From QALR01 sp964466625 (GTDB lineage Bacteria > Bacillota > Clostridia > Oscillospirales > CAG-272): a DNA stretch of 31,069 nucleotides. Below the pieces are notes generated by a model. It worked only from the letters and a program-made list of their open reading frames with translations, was not told the DNA's origin and did no database searches. Shown here piece by piece: positions 14,530 through 23,407 of this stretch. Numbering within the stretch: the stretch's first letter is position 1; every line of letters begins with the position of its first letter. The position numbers and the translations under genes were made by a program. The stretch covers positions 1-31,069 of the forward strand of contig CAYXQF010000013.1 of assembly GCA_964466625.1 (NCBI GenBank), read 5' to 3'.

Positions 14530-15168
14530 ATGGCATCTGAAATTCTTATGGAGATTTCCGAAAAACTTCAGAAAGGTAAGACCAAAGACATCAAAGCCCT
14601 CGTTCCCAAGGCGCTTGAAGAAGGCATTCCTGCAACAGATATCCTCAACGAAGGTCTTCTCGCAGGTATGAGCATCATCGGCGTGAAATTCAAAAACAAC
14701 GAAGTTTTCGTTCCTGAAGTTCTCATCGCCGCAAGAGCAATGAAAGCAGGCACTGAAATCTTGAAACCTTACCTCGTTTCCGCTGACGCAAAACCCCTCG
14801 GCAAAGTCGTTCTCGGTACCGTTCGCGGTGACCTTCATGACATCGGCAAGAACCTCGTGAAGATCATGCTCGAAGGCAAAGGCCTCGAAGTTATCGACCT
14901 CGGCGTTGACGTAGCTCCCGAAGCGTTCGTTTCCGCAGCAAAAGAAAACGGCGCGAACATCATCGCTTGCTCCGCACTTCTTACCACCACCATGGACGAA
15001 ATGAAAAACGTTGTTGACCTCTGCAAAGCAGAAGGTATCCGTGACAACGTGAAGATCATGGTAGGCGGCGCTCCCATCACCGACGCTTTCTGTGAAGAGA
15101 TCGGCGCGGACAAATATACGCCCGATGCAGCTTCCGCAGCAGAAGCAGCGGCTGCTTTCCTCGCTTGA
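14530..15168 (+). CDS. Corrinoid (B12-binding) protein of methyltransferase systems
   Basis: A 212-residue methyl-carrier protein of the MtbC/MttC/MtaC type. Residues 1-90 form the helical cap domain (LNEGLLAGMSIIGVKF, FVPEVLIAARAM). The Rossmann domain carries the B12 lower-ligand motif GDLHDIGKN (D101, H103, G106), then ACSALLTTTM and VGGAP. In known systems it passes a methyl group between a substrate-specific methyltransferase and an acceptor methyltransferase. No such partner or corrinoid reactivase lies within the window; the neighbours are a SLOG protein and an EEP-fold enzyme. The start has AAAGGAG at good distance. The identity of the family is secure; the methyl donor is unknown. 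Codon usage is strongly biased, suggesting high expression. Confidence 0.93.
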   Translation: MASEILMEISEKLQKGKTKDIKALVPKALEEGIPATDILNEGLLAGMSIIGVKFKNNEVFVPEVLIAARAMKAGTEILKPYLVSADAKPLGKVVLGTVRGDLHDIGKNLVKIMLEGKGLEVIDLGVDVAPEAFVSAAKENGANIIACSALLTTTMDEMKNVVDLCKAEGIRDNVKIMVGGAPITDAFCEEIGADKYTPDAASAAEAAAAFLA

Positions 15169-15201
15169 TCGCAGGTTCGGCGCATCATTACCGTATCGTC
15201 G

Positions 15202-15225
15202 GGGAGGAGCTTGCTCCTCCCTTGC
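15202..15225 (+). terminator. Weak terminator hairpin after the corrinoid gene
   Basis: GGGAGGA and TCCTCCC form a strong stem with a GCTTGC loop, 33 nt after the stop codon. The following sequence is only modestly T-rich, so termination would be partial. Confidence 0.4.
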
Positions 15226-15278
15226 CATTTCAAAATTTATCCCCCTAAATCATAAAAATCAAAAAAAGAGGTGTTCTT

Positions 15279-16052
15279 ATGAAACTCAAAGTCATGACCT
15301 ACAACGTAGCGGGCTGCCGCAGTTTCGAATTCGGCCCCGATTACCGTCCCATCATTCACGCGGAACAGAAATACGCAGAAACCATCGGCGCTTTTGCACC
15401 TGACATTTGCGGTCTGAACGAGATCGATTACAAGCTCCCCCGCAGTGGCAGAGTGAAAATGGCGCAGTTCCTCGGTGACGCCATCGGCTACGAAAGCGCA
15501 TTCGCACCCGCAGTTACCTTCATCAACAAATACGGCGCAGGTACCTACGGCAACGGCATGATCACCAAACACAAGATCCTCGAATCGGAAACCTATCCCA
15601 TTCCCGATCCTGCAGAAAAAACTGAGGACACTTACTATGAAAGCCGCGCCGTGCTTCGCGCTGTGGTTGAGATCGAAGGCAAAAAATTTGACGTTCTCGT
15701 CACACACTTCGGTCTTGCGACAGATGAGAAGATCAACGCTGTAAAAACGCTCGTTCCCCTCATCAAATACGCAGAAAATCCCGTGATCCTTATGGGTGAC
15801 TTCAATATCCTCGATACCGATCCCGTTCTCGCACCCATTCAGGAGCTTCTCGACGATACCTTTGTCGTTTATCCCGACAAAGAAAACGTCACAACCTGTC
15901 CTTCCAGCACGGAATTCTGGCCCAACGACAACTATCACAAGATCGACTATATCTTCGTCAGCCGCGGTATCAAGATCGAAAAGGTCGAGATCCCCGAGCT
16001 CGTTCTTTCCGACCACAAGCCTTACATCGCATACATCGAAGTTCCCGATTGA
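15279..16052 (+). CDS. Endonuclease/exonuclease/phosphatase family protein
   Basis: A 257-residue Mg2+-dependent hydrolase of the EEP (DNase I-like) fold. The catalytic set is complete: N9 in MTYNV, E48 in GLNEID, H143 in VTHFG, D174 and N176 in MGDFN, D223 in KIDYIF, and D245-H246 in LSDHKP. No signal peptide is present, so it acts in the cytoplasm. Family members cleave nucleic acids, phosphoinositides or sphingomyelin; sequence alone does not decide between them. The ribosome site is AGAGGTG before the ATG. It precedes the DUF6062-like gene by 18 nt, probably in one transcript. Confidence 0.88.
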   Translation: MKLKVMTYNVAGCRSFEFGPDYRPIIHAEQKYAETIGAFAPDICGLNEIDYKLPRSGRVKMAQFLGDAIGYESAFAPAVTFINKYGAGTYGNGMITKHKILESETYPIPDPAEKTEDTYYESRAVLRAVVEIEGKKFDVLVTHFGLATDEKINAVKTLVPLIKYAENPVILMGDFNILDTDPVLAPIQELLDDTFVVYPDKENVTTCPSSTEFWPNDNYHKIDYIFVSRGIKIEKVEIPELVLSDHKPYIAYIEVPD

Positions 16053-16070
16053 TCGGAAAGGAGATCCATC

Positions 16071-16778
16071 TTGGCAGAAAAGATTTATACCATACCGATC
16101 AACGAAGCCTTTGACAAAGCCATCGAAAACGAGCCTTACGATTGTCCCTTCTGCCTTTTGCAGGAGATGCTCGAGCAAAATGAGCTGGAAATCATCATGG
16201 GCGCTTCCATGATGGAGCCTGACATTCGCATTGAAACCAACAAAAAAGGCTTCTGCAAACACCATTTTGACCAGATGTACGAAAGAGGTAATCGCCTCGG
16301 TCTTGCGCTCATTCTGGAAAGCCACATCGCTGAAGTGGAAAAGAAAATCTTTGAAGGCGGCACATTGCTCGACGGCAAGGGCGAAAAAGAACAAGCAAAG
16401 CTTGATTCGCTTGAAAAGTCCTGCTACGTTTGCGACCGTGTGAACCTTTCCTTCCTCAAAATGATGGACAATATGGTCTATCTTTGGGAAACGGACGAAG
16501 ATTTCAAAGAAAAATTCAAAAAGCAAAAATATTTCTGTCTGCCCCATTACAAACAGCTTTTGGAATTCGGCAGAAATTACCTTGGCAAAAAGCAATTTGC
16601 GGAATATTTCAAGCAGGCAAGGGAGATCGAAAAAGCGTATATCGCAGAGCTTGGCGGTGACGTTTCCTGGTTCTGCAAAAAATTTGACTACCGCTATGAT
16701 AATGAGCCCTGGTATAATGCCAAAGACGCGATCCCGCGTGCGCTCGCGTTCCTTTCGGGCGGCAGCAACAAACGATAA
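16071..16778 (+). CDS. DUF6062-like protein with Cys-pair motifs
   Basis: A 235-residue soluble protein that resembles the Clostridia family DUF6062, whose function is unknown. It has recurring Cys/His sites: CPFC (25-28), FCKHH (about 61-65), CYVC (about 120-124), FCLPHY and a terminal WFCKKFDYR. The spacing suggests two metal-binding clusters, which is inference. The start is TTG with AAAGGAG 8 nt upstream, which decides it. It forms a likely transcription unit with the preceding EEP-family gene; no functional link is evident. Confidence 0.8.
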   Translation: MAEKIYTIPINEAFDKAIENEPYDCPFCLLQEMLEQNELEIIMGASMMEPDIRIETNKKGFCKHHFDQMYERGNRLGLALILESHIAEVEKKIFEGGTLLDGKGEKEQAKLDSLEKSCYVCDRVNLSFLKMMDNMVYLWETDEDFKEKFKKQKYFCLPHYKQLLEFGRNYLGKKQFAEYFKQAREIEKAYIAELGGDVSWFCKKFDYRYDNEPWYNAKDAIPRALAFLSGGSNKR

Positions 16779-16835
16779 ACAGACAATTTTAAGTTCATTG
16801 ACACACGCAAAATATTACAGTAAGGAAGTTACAAA

Positions 16836-17897
16836 ATGAAAAAATTCAGAAGAATCGGTATTCTCACGTCGGGTGGCGACGCCCCCGGTATGAATGCCGC
16901 TATCCGCGCTATTGCAAGAACGGCTCTTGCACACGGCGTTGAAGTTATTGCTTTCAAAGAAGGCTACAAGGGTATGATCGAAGACAACGTAATCGAAATC
17001 ACTACCCCCACCCAGCTTTGTAACATCATCACCAAGAGCGGTACTTTCCTTTACACCGCACGCTGCGATGAGTTCAAAACGGAAGAAGGCATGGCTGCAG
17101 CAATCGCAACCTGCAAAAAATACGATATCGACGGTATCATCGCCATCGGCGGCGACGGCACGTTCCGCGGCGCGACCGACCTTTCCAAACGCGGTATTCC
17201 CACCATCGGTATTCCCGGCACGATCGACAACGACGTTACCTCCACCGACGTGACCATCGGCTTTGACACAGCGATGAACACCGTTATCCAGATGGTCGAC
17301 CGTCTTCGTGACACTTGTGAATCCCACGCAAGATGTGACGTTGTGGAAGTTATGGGCCGTTGGGCAGGTCACATCGCACTTCGCACCGGTATCGCAACGG
17401 GCGCTTCAGCGATCGCGATCGCTGAAGTTCCTTTTGATGAAGAAAAAGCAATCGCTGACATCATCAAACAGAAAGAAGCAGGCAAACGCAGCTTTATCGT
17501 GATCGTTTCCGAAGGTCTTCCCGGTTATGCAGAAAAGCTCGCAAAGACCGTGGAAGCTCGCACCGGCATTGAAACCAAATTCGCAAGACTTGCACACGTT
17601 CAGCGCGGCGGCACACCCACCCTTGAGGATAGACTCCTCGCTTCCGAAATGGGTGTTGCAGCAGTTGAAAGACTTTTTGAAGGCGAAAGCGACGTTGTCA
17701 TCGGCAAGAGAGATGGCGAGATCGTTGTCACCAACATCAAAAAAGCGCTCACCGTTGACCGCATGTTCAAAAAGAAGATCACAGAAGAAGAAATTGCTGC
17801 TCTCACACCCGAAGATAAAGCTTGGATGGAAGCACGCTGTGCAAAAGTTCAGGCCGGTATGGAAAGACTTTATCACGTTGCAGACGAGGTAAAATAA
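16836..17897 (+). CDS. pfkA: ATP-dependent 6-phosphofructokinase
   Basis: A 353-residue glycolytic kinase converting fructose 6-phosphate to fructose 1,6-bisphosphate. GILTSGGDAPGMNA (8-21) and GGDGTF (105-110) form the nucleotide site, PGTIDND (127-133) the catalytic loop and EVMGR (171-175) the sugar-phosphate site. Gly within both GGDGT and PGTIDND marks the ATP-using type; pyrophosphate-using enzymes carry Asp and Lys there. It is about 30 residues longer than the bacterial norm of 320, with an extension at the C-terminus. AAGGAAG precedes the ATG. A strong terminator follows at 17911-17945, so it ends its transcript. Confidence 0.95.
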   Translation: MKKFRRIGILTSGGDAPGMNAAIRAIARTALAHGVEVIAFKEGYKGMIEDNVIEITTPTQLCNIITKSGTFLYTARCDEFKTEEGMAAAIATCKKYDIDGIIAIGGDGTFRGATDLSKRGIPTIGIPGTIDNDVTSTDVTIGFDTAMNTVIQMVDRLRDTCESHARCDVVEVMGRWAGHIALRTGIATGASAIAIAEVPFDEEKAIADIIKQKEAGKRSFIVIVSEGLPGYAEKLAKTVEARTGIETKFARLAHVQRGGTPTLEDRLLASEMGVAAVERLFEGESDVVIGKRDGEIVVTNIKKALTVDRMFKKKITEEEIAALTPEDKAWMEARCAKVQAGMERLYHVADEVK

Positions 17898-17910
17898 TTT
17901 TTACAAAAAA

Positions 17911-17945
17911 GGAGCTGTTGCCTTGGGTGACAGCTCCCGATTTTT
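17911..17945 (+). terminator. Intrinsic terminator of pfkA
   Basis: GGAGCTGT and ACAGCTCC form a perfect 8-bp stem with an 11-nt loop, followed by CGATTTTTG. The stem starts 13 nt after the pfkA stop codon. The GGAG arm could be mistaken for a ribosome site of the next gene. Confidence 0.75.
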
Positions 17946-17964
17946 GACGAAAGAAGGAATCCTT

Positions 17965-18450
17965 ATGGCAAACGCAAAAGCCTGCGAGCGCACCAACGTG
18001 ATGCGCATTCTCGACAGCGCAAAAGCCGACTACAAAAGTCATTGTTATCTGACGTCGGGAGCGATCTCCGCCACCGATCTTGCCGCGGCGCTCGGCGAAG
18101 ATCCGGCGCACGTTTTCAAGACGCTCGTGACCGTCGGAAAGTCAGGCGCACACTATGTTTTTATGGTCCCTGCGGCAGAAGAACTTCACCTTAAAAAAGC
18201 CGCGGCGATCGTTGGGGAAAAGTCGATCGAGATGATCAAAAGTAAGGAGCTTTTGCCGCTCACGGGATATATTCACGGCGGCTGTTCTCCCATCGGCATG
18301 AAGAAATTTTTCCGCACGACCATTCACAAAACCGCGGCGGATTTTCCCACGATCCTTTTCAGCGCGGGCAAGATCGGCTATCAGATCGAAACCTCCCTTT
18401 CTGAACTTCAGAAAGTGGTAGAAATCGGGGTTGGGGATATTATCGTGTGA
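17965..18450 (+). CDS. ybaK: YbaK/EbsC-type aminoacyl-tRNA deacylase
   Basis: A 161-residue editing enzyme of the YbaK family, which removes wrongly attached amino acids from tRNA (Cys from tRNA-Pro in characterised members). Family blocks are HVFKTLV (preserving the catalytic Lys region), FMVPAAEELHLKKAA, LTGYIHGGCSPIGMKK and the closing GKIGYQIETSLSEL. The start at MANAKA is chosen for its GAAGGA site and the family length. An in-frame TTG at 17923 lies inside the pfkA terminator hairpin and is rejected. It sits between the pfkA terminator and its own strong terminator; no clear promoter was found. Confidence 0.92.
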   Translation: MANAKACERTNVMRILDSAKADYKSHCYLTSGAISATDLAAALGEDPAHVFKTLVTVGKSGAHYVFMVPAAEELHLKKAAAIVGEKSIEMIKSKELLPLTGYIHGGCSPIGMKKFFRTTIHKTAADFPTILFSAGKIGYQIETSLSELQKVVEIGVGDIIV

Positions 18451-18521
18451 TAAGTTCTTTTGAAAGAAAAAATAATTTTTCTCTTTATTAAAAGAGAAAA
18501 GTCCATTCATTTGTTTTAGCA

Positions 18522-18564
18522 AAGAAAGGTTTTCCACAAAAACTGTGGAAAACCTTTCTTTTTT
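18522..18564 (+). terminator. Strong intrinsic terminator after ybaK
   Basis: AGAAAGGTTTTCCACA and TGTGGAAAACCTTTCT form a perfect 16-bp stem with a short loop, followed by TTTTTT. It isolates the following conserved operon. Confidence 0.92.
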
Positions 18565-18607
18565 CGCAAAAAGTGCGCGAAAAACAAAATCTTTTGCCGC
18601 GAATCGG

Positions 18608-18637
18608 TTGACAATATACTAAAATATGAGATATAAT
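18608..18637 (+). promoter_or_regulatory. Promoter of the yicC-rsgA cluster
   Basis: TTGACA (18608-18613) and TATAAT (18632-18637) are separated by 18 nt, about 60 nt upstream of yicC. Confidence 0.78.
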
Positions 18638-18696
18638 ATATAATAATAGGCAAATTAGACCCACGAAAAAACTAAGGTTCGGAAAGGCGATATTCC

Positions 18697-19578
18697 ATGA
18701 TCAAAAGTATGACAGGCTACGGTCGCGCGAAAAGAGAAATCGGCGGCCGCGACATTCTCGTTGAAATCAAATCCGTGAACAACCGTTATCTCGATTGCAC
18801 GGTCAAATTGCCAAGACTTTTCGGCTTTTTGGAAGAAAAAATCAAATCCTTTATCAGCGCAAAGGGTATCTCCCGCGGTAAAGTAGAAATCTTTGTTTCC
18901 ATCGACATTTTGGAAGAGATCGGCATTTCCGTGGAGCTTGACCGCGCATATGCGGAAAGCTATATCGCGGCGCTTCGCCGCCTTTCGGAAGAATTTAACC
19001 TCCCGAACGATATCACCGCCATGTCCGTCGCGGCAAACCGCGATATTTTCACTGTGCGCAAGGCAGGTGACGACATGGAACGTGAATGGGCAAACGTGCT
19101 TCCCGTTCTGGAAGAAGCAACTGCCGCTTTCATTGCTGCCCGTGAACGTGAAGGCGCCAATATGAAAGCCGATATCCTCGCGAAAAAAGCGCGCGTGAAG
19201 GAGCTTGCGGCAAAGATCGCACCCCTTTCCGAAGCGGATATCAAAAATCAATACGCAAAGCTGGAAGCCAGAATCAAAGCGCTCATCGGTGACGTTGCTG
19301 TGGACGAAAGCCGTCTGATCACGGAATGTGCCGTTTTTGCAGACAAGGTCGCTATCGACGAAGAACTCGTGCGCCTCGCTTCTCACTTCGAAGCATTTGA
19401 TAACATTCTCGCCTCCGACGAGCCCGTGGGCAGAAAGCTTGATTTCCTCCTGCAGGAGATCAACCGTGAAACCAACACCATCGGTTCCAAAGCTTGCGAC
19501 ATGGAGATTGCAAGACTTGTCGTGGAAATCAAGAGCGAACTGGAAAAGATCCGCGAACAGATTCAGAATATCGAATAA
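18697..19578 (+). CDS. yicC: YicC/YloC family endoribonuclease
   Basis: A 293-residue protein with the family N-terminus MIKSMTGYGRA, the block EIKSVNNRYLD, and the C-terminus KLDFLLQEINRETNTIGSKA followed by a helix rich in charged residues. YicC proteins have been described as Mn2+-dependent endoribonucleases acting in RNA turnover. The length is normal (about 290). The AGGTTCGGAAAGG region supplies the ribosome site. It leads the conserved operon, as yloC does in Bacillus. Confidence 0.94.
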   Translation: MIKSMTGYGRAKREIGGRDILVEIKSVNNRYLDCTVKLPRLFGFLEEKIKSFISAKGISRGKVEIFVSIDILEEIGISVELDRAYAESYIAALRRLSEEFNLPNDITAMSVAANRDIFTVRKAGDDMEREWANVLPVLEEATAAFIAAREREGANMKADILAKKARVKELAAKIAPLSEADIKNQYAKLEARIKALIGDVAVDESRLITECAVFADKVAIDEELVRLASHFEAFDNILASDEPVGRKLDFLLQEINRETNTIGSKACDMEIARLVVEIKSELEKIREQIQNIE

Positions 19579-19605
19579 TTTTTTGAAAGAAAGGTAATAA
19601 ATACC

Positions 19606-19881
19606 ATGAAATTCATCAGTATCGGTAACGGAAACATGGTTGCGGCACACCGCGTGATTTCCATCGTCAGCCCCGACTCCGCCCCCATCAAGCGCCTCAT
19701 TCAGGACGCAAGGGACGGCGGCCGCGTCATCGACGTTTCCTGTGGCAGAAAAACACGCTCCGTGCTTTTCACGGACAGCGACCACATCATTCTCTCCGCC
19801 ATCAAAGCAGAAACCATCTCCAATCGTCTTTCCGGTCAGTATGAACAAGACGATGAAGAAGAATTGGACGAAGAAGCATGA
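19606..19881 (+). CDS. remA: RemA-type regulator (DUF370)
   Basis: A 91-residue small DNA-binding protein. MKFISIGNGNMVAAHRVISIV and GGRVIDVSCGRKTRSVL are the family signature. In Bacillus RemA forms ring-like oligomers that activate matrix and osmoprotection genes. Here a short acidic tail (QDDEEELDEEA) ends the protein. An AAAGG site precedes the ATG. The position between yicC and gmk is that seen across Firmicutes. Confidence 0.95.
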   Translation: MKFISIGNGNMVAAHRVISIVSPDSAPIKRLIQDARDGGRVIDVSCGRKTRSVLFTDSDHIILSAIKAETISNRLSGQYEQDDEEELDEEA

Positions 19882-20012
19882 AATTTTCCATCTCTTTTTT
19901 GAAACCCAAAAGCAGCGGTGCAAAGCAGAAAACGCACTTTTGCATTGAATATAAAAAAGCAGAATCCATCTGCGCTCCCCAAAACCACACACCAGAAAAG
20001 AAAGGACGTCAA

Positions 20013-20621
20013 ATGGCTATGAACACAAAAGGCTTGTTGGTTATTCTCTCCGGCCCCGCAGGAAGCGGTAAAGGTACGGTCGGCGGCAGACTTCGTGAGC
20101 TTGCTCCCTTTGAATTTTCCGTTTCCGCCACCACGAGAAATCCCCGTCCCGGCGAGATCGACGGCGTGCATTACCACTTCATCACCAAAGAAGATTTTCT
20201 GACGAAGATCGCGGCAGGGGAAATGCTCGAACACGCCGAATACGTCGGCAACTATTACGGCACCCCCAAAGCACCCGTTGATAAAGCACTTGACGAAGGC
20301 AAAAATATCCTGCTCGACATTGAAGTGCAGGGCGCACTCCAGATCAAGGAAAAAATGCCCGACGCCGTGATGATCTACATTTTGCCGCCCGATTATGAAA
20401 CGCTCCTCTCCCGTATCCGCGGCAGAGGCACGGAATGCGAAGAAGTCATTCAAAAGCGCATGGCACAGGCGAAAAAAGAGATCGAAGTTTTCGATAAATA
20501 CGATTACATCATCACAAACGACGACGTCGACCGCGCCGCAGGCGATATCCTTGCCATCTTGCAGACAGAAAAACTGCGCACCGTGCGCAATGCTGACATC
20601 AAAAATAACTTTTTCAAATAA
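20013..20621 (+). CDS. gmk: Guanylate kinase
   Basis: A 202-residue kinase phosphorylating GMP to GDP. The P-loop is GPAGSGKGT (14-22). The GMP-binding segment includes SATTRNPRPGEIDGVHYHF and EYVGNYYGTP, and ILLDIEVQGA follows. The start at 20013 is set by AAAGGA upstream and the usual distance to the P-loop. The frame is open for 45 more codons upstream, to an ATG that overlaps the remA stop codon (19878); that extension has no similarity to the family. Confidence 0.95.
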   Translation: MAMNTKGLLVILSGPAGSGKGTVGGRLRELAPFEFSVSATTRNPRPGEIDGVHYHFITKEDFLTKIAAGEMLEHAEYVGNYYGTPKAPVDKALDEGKNILLDIEVQGALQIKEKMPDAVMIYILPPDYETLLSRIRGRGTECEEVIQKRMAQAKKEIEVFDKYDYIITNDDVDRAAGDILAILQTEKLRTVRNADIKNNFFK

Positions 20622-20657
20622 ACCGAACTTATTACTTTTATAAGGAGAACTACGACT

Positions 20658-20945
20658 ATGATGATCAAACCTTCCATCGAACAGCTCACACAAGGTAAAT
20701 TCAACCGCTACTCCCTCGTTATCGCGACAGCAAAATGTGCTCGCCTCGTTACCGATGAATACATCGCACAGCGCGCGCAGGCAGAACAGCTCGTTGCAGA
20801 CAAAAAGACTGACAAGACCATCGCTTCCATGATCGCAAGCGATATCCGCGACAACAAAGCCGTTGAAAACGCCGTTCAAAGAATCCACCGCGGAGAATAC
20901 AATATTATTCTTCCCGAAGAAGCAATCATCAAAGACGGCAACTAA
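20658..20945 (+). CDS. rpoZ: RNA polymerase omega subunit
   Basis: A 95-residue protein with MIKPSIEQLTQGKFNRYSLV at the N-terminus and the YSLVIATAKCAR helix typical of omega, which binds the beta-prime C-terminus and helps RNA polymerase assemble. The TAAGGAG site precedes the ATG. The stop codon shares a base with the priA start (TAATG). Confidence 0.93.
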   Translation: MMIKPSIEQLTQGKFNRYSLVIATAKCARLVTDEYIAQRAQAEQLVADKKTDKTIASMIASDIRDNKAVENAVQRIHRGEYNIILPEEAIIKDGN

Positions 20946-23392
20946 TGAAAGCTTACGTCACTACCCTCGGCGTACATCTTTTGGACATTCTGTATCATTT
21001 GGATATTGAATACACCTATTATGTACCCGAAACGCTGGACGGAGAATACACGGTGGGGCAATTTGTGCTTGTTCCTTTCGGCGGCGCCAACAAACGCCAC
21101 ACCGCGCTTATCACCTCCGTCGGCAAGACCGACGATTACAGCAAGCTCAAACCGATCCTTTCCGTGATCAATGAAACGCTCGCGCTTGACAGCGAGATGA
21201 TGGCGCTTGTAAACTTCCTTTGCGACAGAACGCTTTGCACCGTTGGGGACGCCGTTCGCAGGCTCATTCCCGCGGACGCCTTTTGCCGCGCGGACGAATG
21301 TTACAGCGCCGTTTCCGATGTCACGCCCGACAAGAGCATCAATGAAAAAACAAGATCGCTTTTTGAATTTATCCAAAGCCACAAAGCACCCACGCGCAAA
21401 CGCATCGAAAAGGATTTCGGCTCCGATATCCGTGCAGCGCTGAAGGTATTGCTCGACAAAAAACTCATCACGGCAGACACCGTGATCCGGGAATCGCGCG
21501 GCGCAACGGAAGATATCATCTCCCTTGATCCAAACGGCGATTCTACTGTGCTTTTGCGTCCGAGAACGCCCGATGTGCAAAGAAAGCTTTTCGCGGAGAT
21601 CTCAGAAATGGACACCGTGCCGCAAAGCACGCTAACAGAGATGGGATATTCCACGGCGGCGATCAAGGCGCTTGAGAAAAAGGGTCTGATCCGCATCGAA
21701 AAACACGAGGTGATCCGCAATCACTATCGTGATATTCTAAAAGAAGAAAAAGAACTCATTCTCACAGAAGAACAAGAAAAGGCTTTTGCGCGCCTTTCGG
21801 CGCTGATGGACGAAAATGCCCCCAAAGCGGCACTTCTCCACGGTGTGACAGGCAGCGGAAAGACAAGCGTGATTTTGGCTCTTTGTCAAAAAGCAATCGA
21901 CGATGGCAAAACTGCTATCGTTCTCATTCCCGAAATCGCACTCACTTGGCAGTCCGTATCCGTTTTCATGGCAAAATTCGGTGGGCGCATCGCCGTTATC
22001 CACTCGGGGCTTTCCGATGGGGAACGCTTCGATGCGTATAAGCGAATCCGCCACGGCGAGATCGACATCGTGCTCGGTACCCGCTCGGCTGTTTTTATGC
22101 CACTGAAAAATATCGGGCTCATCGTCATCGACGAGGAGCAGGAAACGGCTTACAAATCGGACATGTCACCGAAATATCACGCAAGAGATATTGCCAAGCA
22201 CCGAGCCGCCGCACACAACGCGCTCCTTCTCATGGCATCGGCAACGCCGTCCGTGGAAAGCTATCATGAAGCTTTAAGCGGCAAATATGAGCTTGTCAAG
22301 CTCACAAAACGCTACACAGGCTCTGCCCTGCCTGCCGTGAAGATCGCGGACATGCGCATGGGACGTGATACGCCTGACACCGACATGATCGGCAAAACAC
22401 TGCGCACGCTCATGTGCGAAGCGCAGGAAAACGAAAAGCAATCCATGCTTTTTCTCAACCGACGCGGATACAACAGCATGGTTTCCTGCCGCGCTTGCGG
22501 CGAGGTGATCGTCTGCCCAAACTGCTCGGTTTCCCTTACTCATCATAAAACGAAAAAAGGCGCAAAGCTTGTCTGCCATTACTGCGGATATCATATCCCC
22601 CCTCCTCATTTTTGCCCGAAATGCGCAAGTGAACATCTCGCATACGCGGGTTATGGCACACAGCTTATCGAAGAAGAGATCAGTCGCTTTTTGCCTGATG
22701 CGCGCGTGCTTCGCATGGACGCGGATACGACACGGGCAAAGTTCTCTCAGGACGAGATCACAGGCGCTTTCAGCCGCGGAGAAGCCGATATTTTGGTCGG
22801 CACGCAGATGATCGCCAAAGGGCATAACTTCCCGAACCTTTCTCTGGTTGGGGTGGTTGCCGCTGACGCATCACTCTTTCTTGACGATTTCCGCGCAAAC
22901 GAGCGCACATTCTCTCTCATCACGCAGGTTATCGGGCGTGCAGGACGTGCCACGGGCGGCGGTATTGCCGTCATTCAGACACTCAACCCCGATAACGAAA
23001 CGATCCGTCTTTCTGCGGCACAAAATTATGAAGCCTTTTATGAAAATGAGATCAGCCTTCGCAAAGCACTGACGTTTCCGCCTTTTTGCGATATCGCGGT
23101 CTTTAGTTTTACGGGTGAAGAAGAAACAGAACTGAGAAATTTTTCCGCGGAGTTTGTGGAAGCGCTCAAAAAGCTTGGTGCAGAAGAATTTTCCGATGTG
23201 AAAATGCTCATTTTCGGGCCTTTTGAAGCACCTGTTTTCAAGATCAAAAACCGTTTTCGCATGAAAGCGGTCATCAAATTTAAAAACAATCGCAGAGCTC
23301 GCACGCTTTTCTCAAAAATGCTCGCCGTATACGGTAAAAAAGCAAGCGGTAAGCTGGGGCTTTCCGTCGATATCAATCCCTCCTCAACATAA
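20945..23392 (+). CDS. priA: Primosomal protein N' (replication restart helicase PriA)
   Basis: An 815-residue superfamily 2 helicase that reloads the replisome at stalled forks. The N-terminal DNA-binding and winged-helix region (1-260) is followed by Walker A GVTGSGKTS (300-308), DEEQ (396-399), a zinc module with eight Cys (515, 518, 524, 527, 544, 547, 557, 560) inserted in the helicase core, and motif VI QVIGRAGRA (661-669). All key residues are present and the length is normal. The ATG overlaps rpoZ by one base, so translation is probably coupled. In Bacillus coaBC lies between these two genes; it is missing here. Confidence 0.97.
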   Translation: MKAYVTTLGVHLLDILYHLDIEYTYYVPETLDGEYTVGQFVLVPFGGANKRHTALITSVGKTDDYSKLKPILSVINETLALDSEMMALVNFLCDRTLCTVGDAVRRLIPADAFCRADECYSAVSDVTPDKSINEKTRSLFEFIQSHKAPTRKRIEKDFGSDIRAALKVLLDKKLITADTVIRESRGATEDIISLDPNGDSTVLLRPRTPDVQRKLFAEISEMDTVPQSTLTEMGYSTAAIKALEKKGLIRIEKHEVIRNHYRDILKEEKELILTEEQEKAFARLSALMDENAPKAALLHGVTGSGKTSVILALCQKAIDDGKTAIVLIPEIALTWQSVSVFMAKFGGRIAVIHSGLSDGERFDAYKRIRHGEIDIVLGTRSAVFMPLKNIGLIVIDEEQETAYKSDMSPKYHARDIAKHRAAAHNALLLMASATPSVESYHEALSGKYELVKLTKRYTGSALPAVKIADMRMGRDTPDTDMIGKTLRTLMCEAQENEKQSMLFLNRRGYNSMVSCRACGEVIVCPNCSVSLTHHKTKKGAKLVCHYCGYHIPPPHFCPKCASEHLAYAGYGTQLIEEEISRFLPDARVLRMDADTTRAKFSQDEITGAFSRGEADILVGTQMIAKGHNFPNLSLVGVVAADASLFLDDFRANERTFSLITQVIGRAGRATGGGIAVIQTLNPDNETIRLSAAQNYEAFYENEISLRKALTFPPFCDIAVFSFTGEEETELRNFSAEFVEALKKLGAEEFSDVKMLIFGPFEAPVFKIKNRFRMKAVIKFKNNRRARTLFSKMLAVYGKKASGKLGLSVDINPSST

Positions 23393-23407
23393 GAAAGGAA
23401 ATTTATT

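Noticed and set aside
15237..16595. A 452-codon minus-strand open frame
   Set aside because: It is the antisense shadow of the EEP-family and DUF6062-like genes, whose motifs and ribosome sites are clear.
16836..17897. Pyrophosphate-dependent phosphofructokinase
   Set aside because: The diagnostic positions carry Gly (GGDGT and PGTIDND) rather than the Asp and Lys of pyrophosphate enzymes.
17923..17964. Upstream TTG start for ybaK with an AAAGGAG site
   Set aside because: The GGAG belongs to the stem of the pfkA terminator, and the extension is absent from the family.
19878..20012. A 45-codon N-terminal extension of gmk or a separate small gene overlapping remA
   Set aside because: The ATGA overlap is suggestive, but there is no ribosome site, no family similarity, and a good AAAGGA site precedes the usual gmk start at 20013.
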